This document shows, one piece after another, positions 62,419-64,000 of a stretch of 64,000 nucleotides of DNA. The stretch's first letter is position 1, and each line of letters begins with the position of its first letter. The position numbers and the translations under genes were made by a program. This DNA is from Rhynchonema sp. JSB1_4 (taxonomy: Eukaryota > Nematoda > Chromadorea > Monhysterida > Xyalidae). The notes under the pieces were generated by a model. It saw only the letters and a list, made by a program, of their open reading frames with translations, did not search any database and was not told the origin of the DNA. Location of the stretch: positions 1-64,000 of the forward strand of contig JASAMV010005168.1 of assembly GCA_030248065.1 (NCBI GenBank), in the 5' to 3' direction.

Positions 62419-63587
62419 CTACATATTCATGCCACCATTAATGACGAGATGATCAAATCTGTCCAAATAGTCCATGTTTTCCATCATTTCCACGCGACCG
62501 CGCAAAATGTTCGGTCCAAATGTTTTTGCGAGCGAGAGCAACGCGTCTTGCCCCGACAATCTGGTCAATTCGGTCTCACAACTGACTGCATAGAACAACG
62601 GCTCGAGAACTGATTGCAGATGAGGCTGCAAATATTGGAATTATGTCGCATTTTTTGCAAATTTGTTTTGTTGCTTTCGTGGCGGTGTACAACCAGTCTG
62701 CCGACCGATACTTATCAAATGATCGAGACTCGATGAAGACTATCTAATACGCCACCGAGTGGTGGTTGTTAAGATATCAGCGGTTGATAACGATCAAACT
62801 GTTGTTCACCGGATTATACACACCGATTCTCATTGATTGATTACTGGTAAATTCTACGTTCCTGATTAGACTGCGCGGTTAAACTGGAAAACGCTAACAA
62901 CCAACTTTGAATTTCATCTTCCCAAACTCAGTAACGATCAACGGTAGTTTTTCACAGAATGTTGCCAATAGCTGCACGTGTTGTACGTAGTCACGTTTCT
63001 TGCACGCATCAACCACCAATTTCATTAATGGACCCAATTTTGAAACTGACGTCTGCAGATGGAAAGTTTTGATAAATTTGAAAAAAATTTCACGTGGAAA
63101 ACGTTCAAACTCCCGCTGAACACCAGGCTAATAATGGCACAAAACGCACAACGTCACATAATAAATCACTTTGCCAGGAAAAAAAATTAAATCAATAAAT
63201 CCGACCTTCGAGTCAACAATGAACAACTCAGTGTACAATCGTATGGCACCATCCGTATATTCCCAGGGTTGTGAGTGCCGCCGAAAACTGTGGTCAGAGC
63301 AGCCAGAGGTGCGACCCATTTTCGGTGCCAGACTCCCACATGAATACATTGTTTGATCTGAAATCATGATTTTTGATCGAGCGTCCTTCAAAGTTCAATA
63401 GTAAGCTCGCACAGGCCAAAACTAAAAATTGCCAAATAAACCAACTTGTGTGCACGTCCGGATCGTTATCCCTCAATCGTTTCGCAACGCCGAACGTTGT
63501 CAAACCCGGGTCCATACCGGTACTTGACTGAGTATCGACAGATTGCTCGTTGACCCGTTTCAGACTAGCATCCAATAACTTCAGCGC
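62419..63587 (-). CDS. Unrecognised helical protein, HEAT/ARM-like, 5' end uncertain
   Basis: Four exons chain in phase: 63587-63446, 63357-63206, 63127-62906, 62625-62419 (TAG). Exon 1 begins mid-protein with ALKLLDASLKRVNEQ and a polar linker. Exons 3 and 4 encode repeated amphipathic helices (LMKLVVDACKKRDYVQHVQL; LQSVLEPLFYAVSCE) of the kind seen in HEAT or armadillo repeats. The C-terminus ends INGGMNM. I cannot name the family. The start may be a small exon near 63690-63660 (ATG followed by SACAFITVS) or may lie beyond the window. It is 311 bp upstream of the GH27 gene on the same strand. Confidence 0.65.
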
Positions 63588-63859
63588 CTGAAACGGTTAA
63601 TTTCTGGCATTATTTAGATGTGCACGATACTTAAACGAAACCGTAATAAAGGCACATGCCGACATCAAACTAGGTGATCGGATCGTATCGGTCAACTAGC
63701 GAGTGAAATTTTTTTGCGAGACTTTTTTTGAGATTTACAATGGCACACACTTCGACTACCGTAAAAAGCGGCTACTGGCTAACTTTTTGAACACTTTTCA
63801 CTGGTCAGAATTAGAACATCAGTAAATCTTGAAACAGCTTGACACACAAAGTGACGAAG

Positions 63860-64000
63860 ATGTCAGATCAAGAACACAGGACCGATCTGTTCCGATCACC
63901 GAGTTTGGTGCCGCGTAAAGCGGGCACACCTCCGTCCACCACAGCTCCCCCACGGCGACCACGACCCTTGCGAGACTCTCAGCCGCGCCCTGTCTCACAC
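63860..64000 (+). CDS. Start of an unrecognised gene, runs off the window
   Basis: ATG at 63860 opens a frame of 47 codons that is still open at the window end. The peptide begins MSDQEHRTDLFRSPSLVPRK and turns Pro/Arg-rich, a disordered N-terminus. It would be divergent from the minus-strand gene at 62419-63587. With so little sequence the call rests only on the open frame and composition. Confidence 0.45.
   Translation, partial: MSDQEHRTDLFRSPSLVPRKAGTPPSTTAPPRRPRPLRDSQPRPVSH

Overview
The window is animal nuclear DNA. Genes are split by spliceosomal introns (GT-AG, donors often GTTGGT), proteins are animal orthologues, and there is no bacterial gene organisation. One gene fuses a nitrilase to a FHIT-type HIT protein (NitFhit). 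That architecture is known from fly and nematode, so I infer a protostome invertebrate; I cannot name the phylum. I found no tRNA, rRNA or CRISPR array.

Layout. 1-3.4 kb: 3' part of an unrecognised plus-strand gene. 4.1-6.4 kb: claudin/PMP22-like four-pass membrane protein (minus). 6.4-15.4 kb: gene-poor DNA with a near-perfect hairpin, a 155-bp satellite and small inverted-repeat transposons. 15.4-18.4 kb: two tandem paralogous genes for small secreted Trp-rich proteins (plus). 19.3-29.1 kb: TAF8 (minus), whose 7.9-kb first intron is a nest of transposons. 29.1-35.8 kb: a second nest between the divergent starts of TAF8 and WASP. 35.8-45.2 kb: a 13-exon WASP/N-WASP gene (plus), with a 2.4-kb foldback element 14 nt inside intron 1. 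45.8-49.5 kb: SUCLG2-type succinyl-CoA ligase beta subunit (plus), tail to tail with NitFhit. 49.9-63.6 kb: five co-oriented minus-strand genes: NitFhit, FAM210, TRAP-delta (SSR4), an alpha-galactosidase/NAGA family enzyme and an unrecognised helical protein. 63.9 kb: start of a plus-strand gene that leaves the window.

The coding genes are mostly housekeeping: transcription (TAF8), actin nucleation (WASP), mitochondrial metabolism (SUCLG2, FAM210), ER translocation (SSR4), lysosomal-type glycosidase and purine dinucleotide/amide hydrolysis (NitFhit). I rebuilt exon chains by hand from splice sites, reading phase and family motifs; the phases agree through every recognised gene.

The most unusual content is the transposon nest. 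Many non-autonomous hAT-like elements (ends CAGTG.../...CACTG) have 8-bp target duplications readable by eye. They are inserted into each other up to five levels deep. Related elements share one core but carry different subterminal repeat arrays. No transposase gene is visible. The second notable item is the pair of secreted Trp-rich proteins. The third is the alpha-galactosidase homologue, which appears to end in a membrane anchor.
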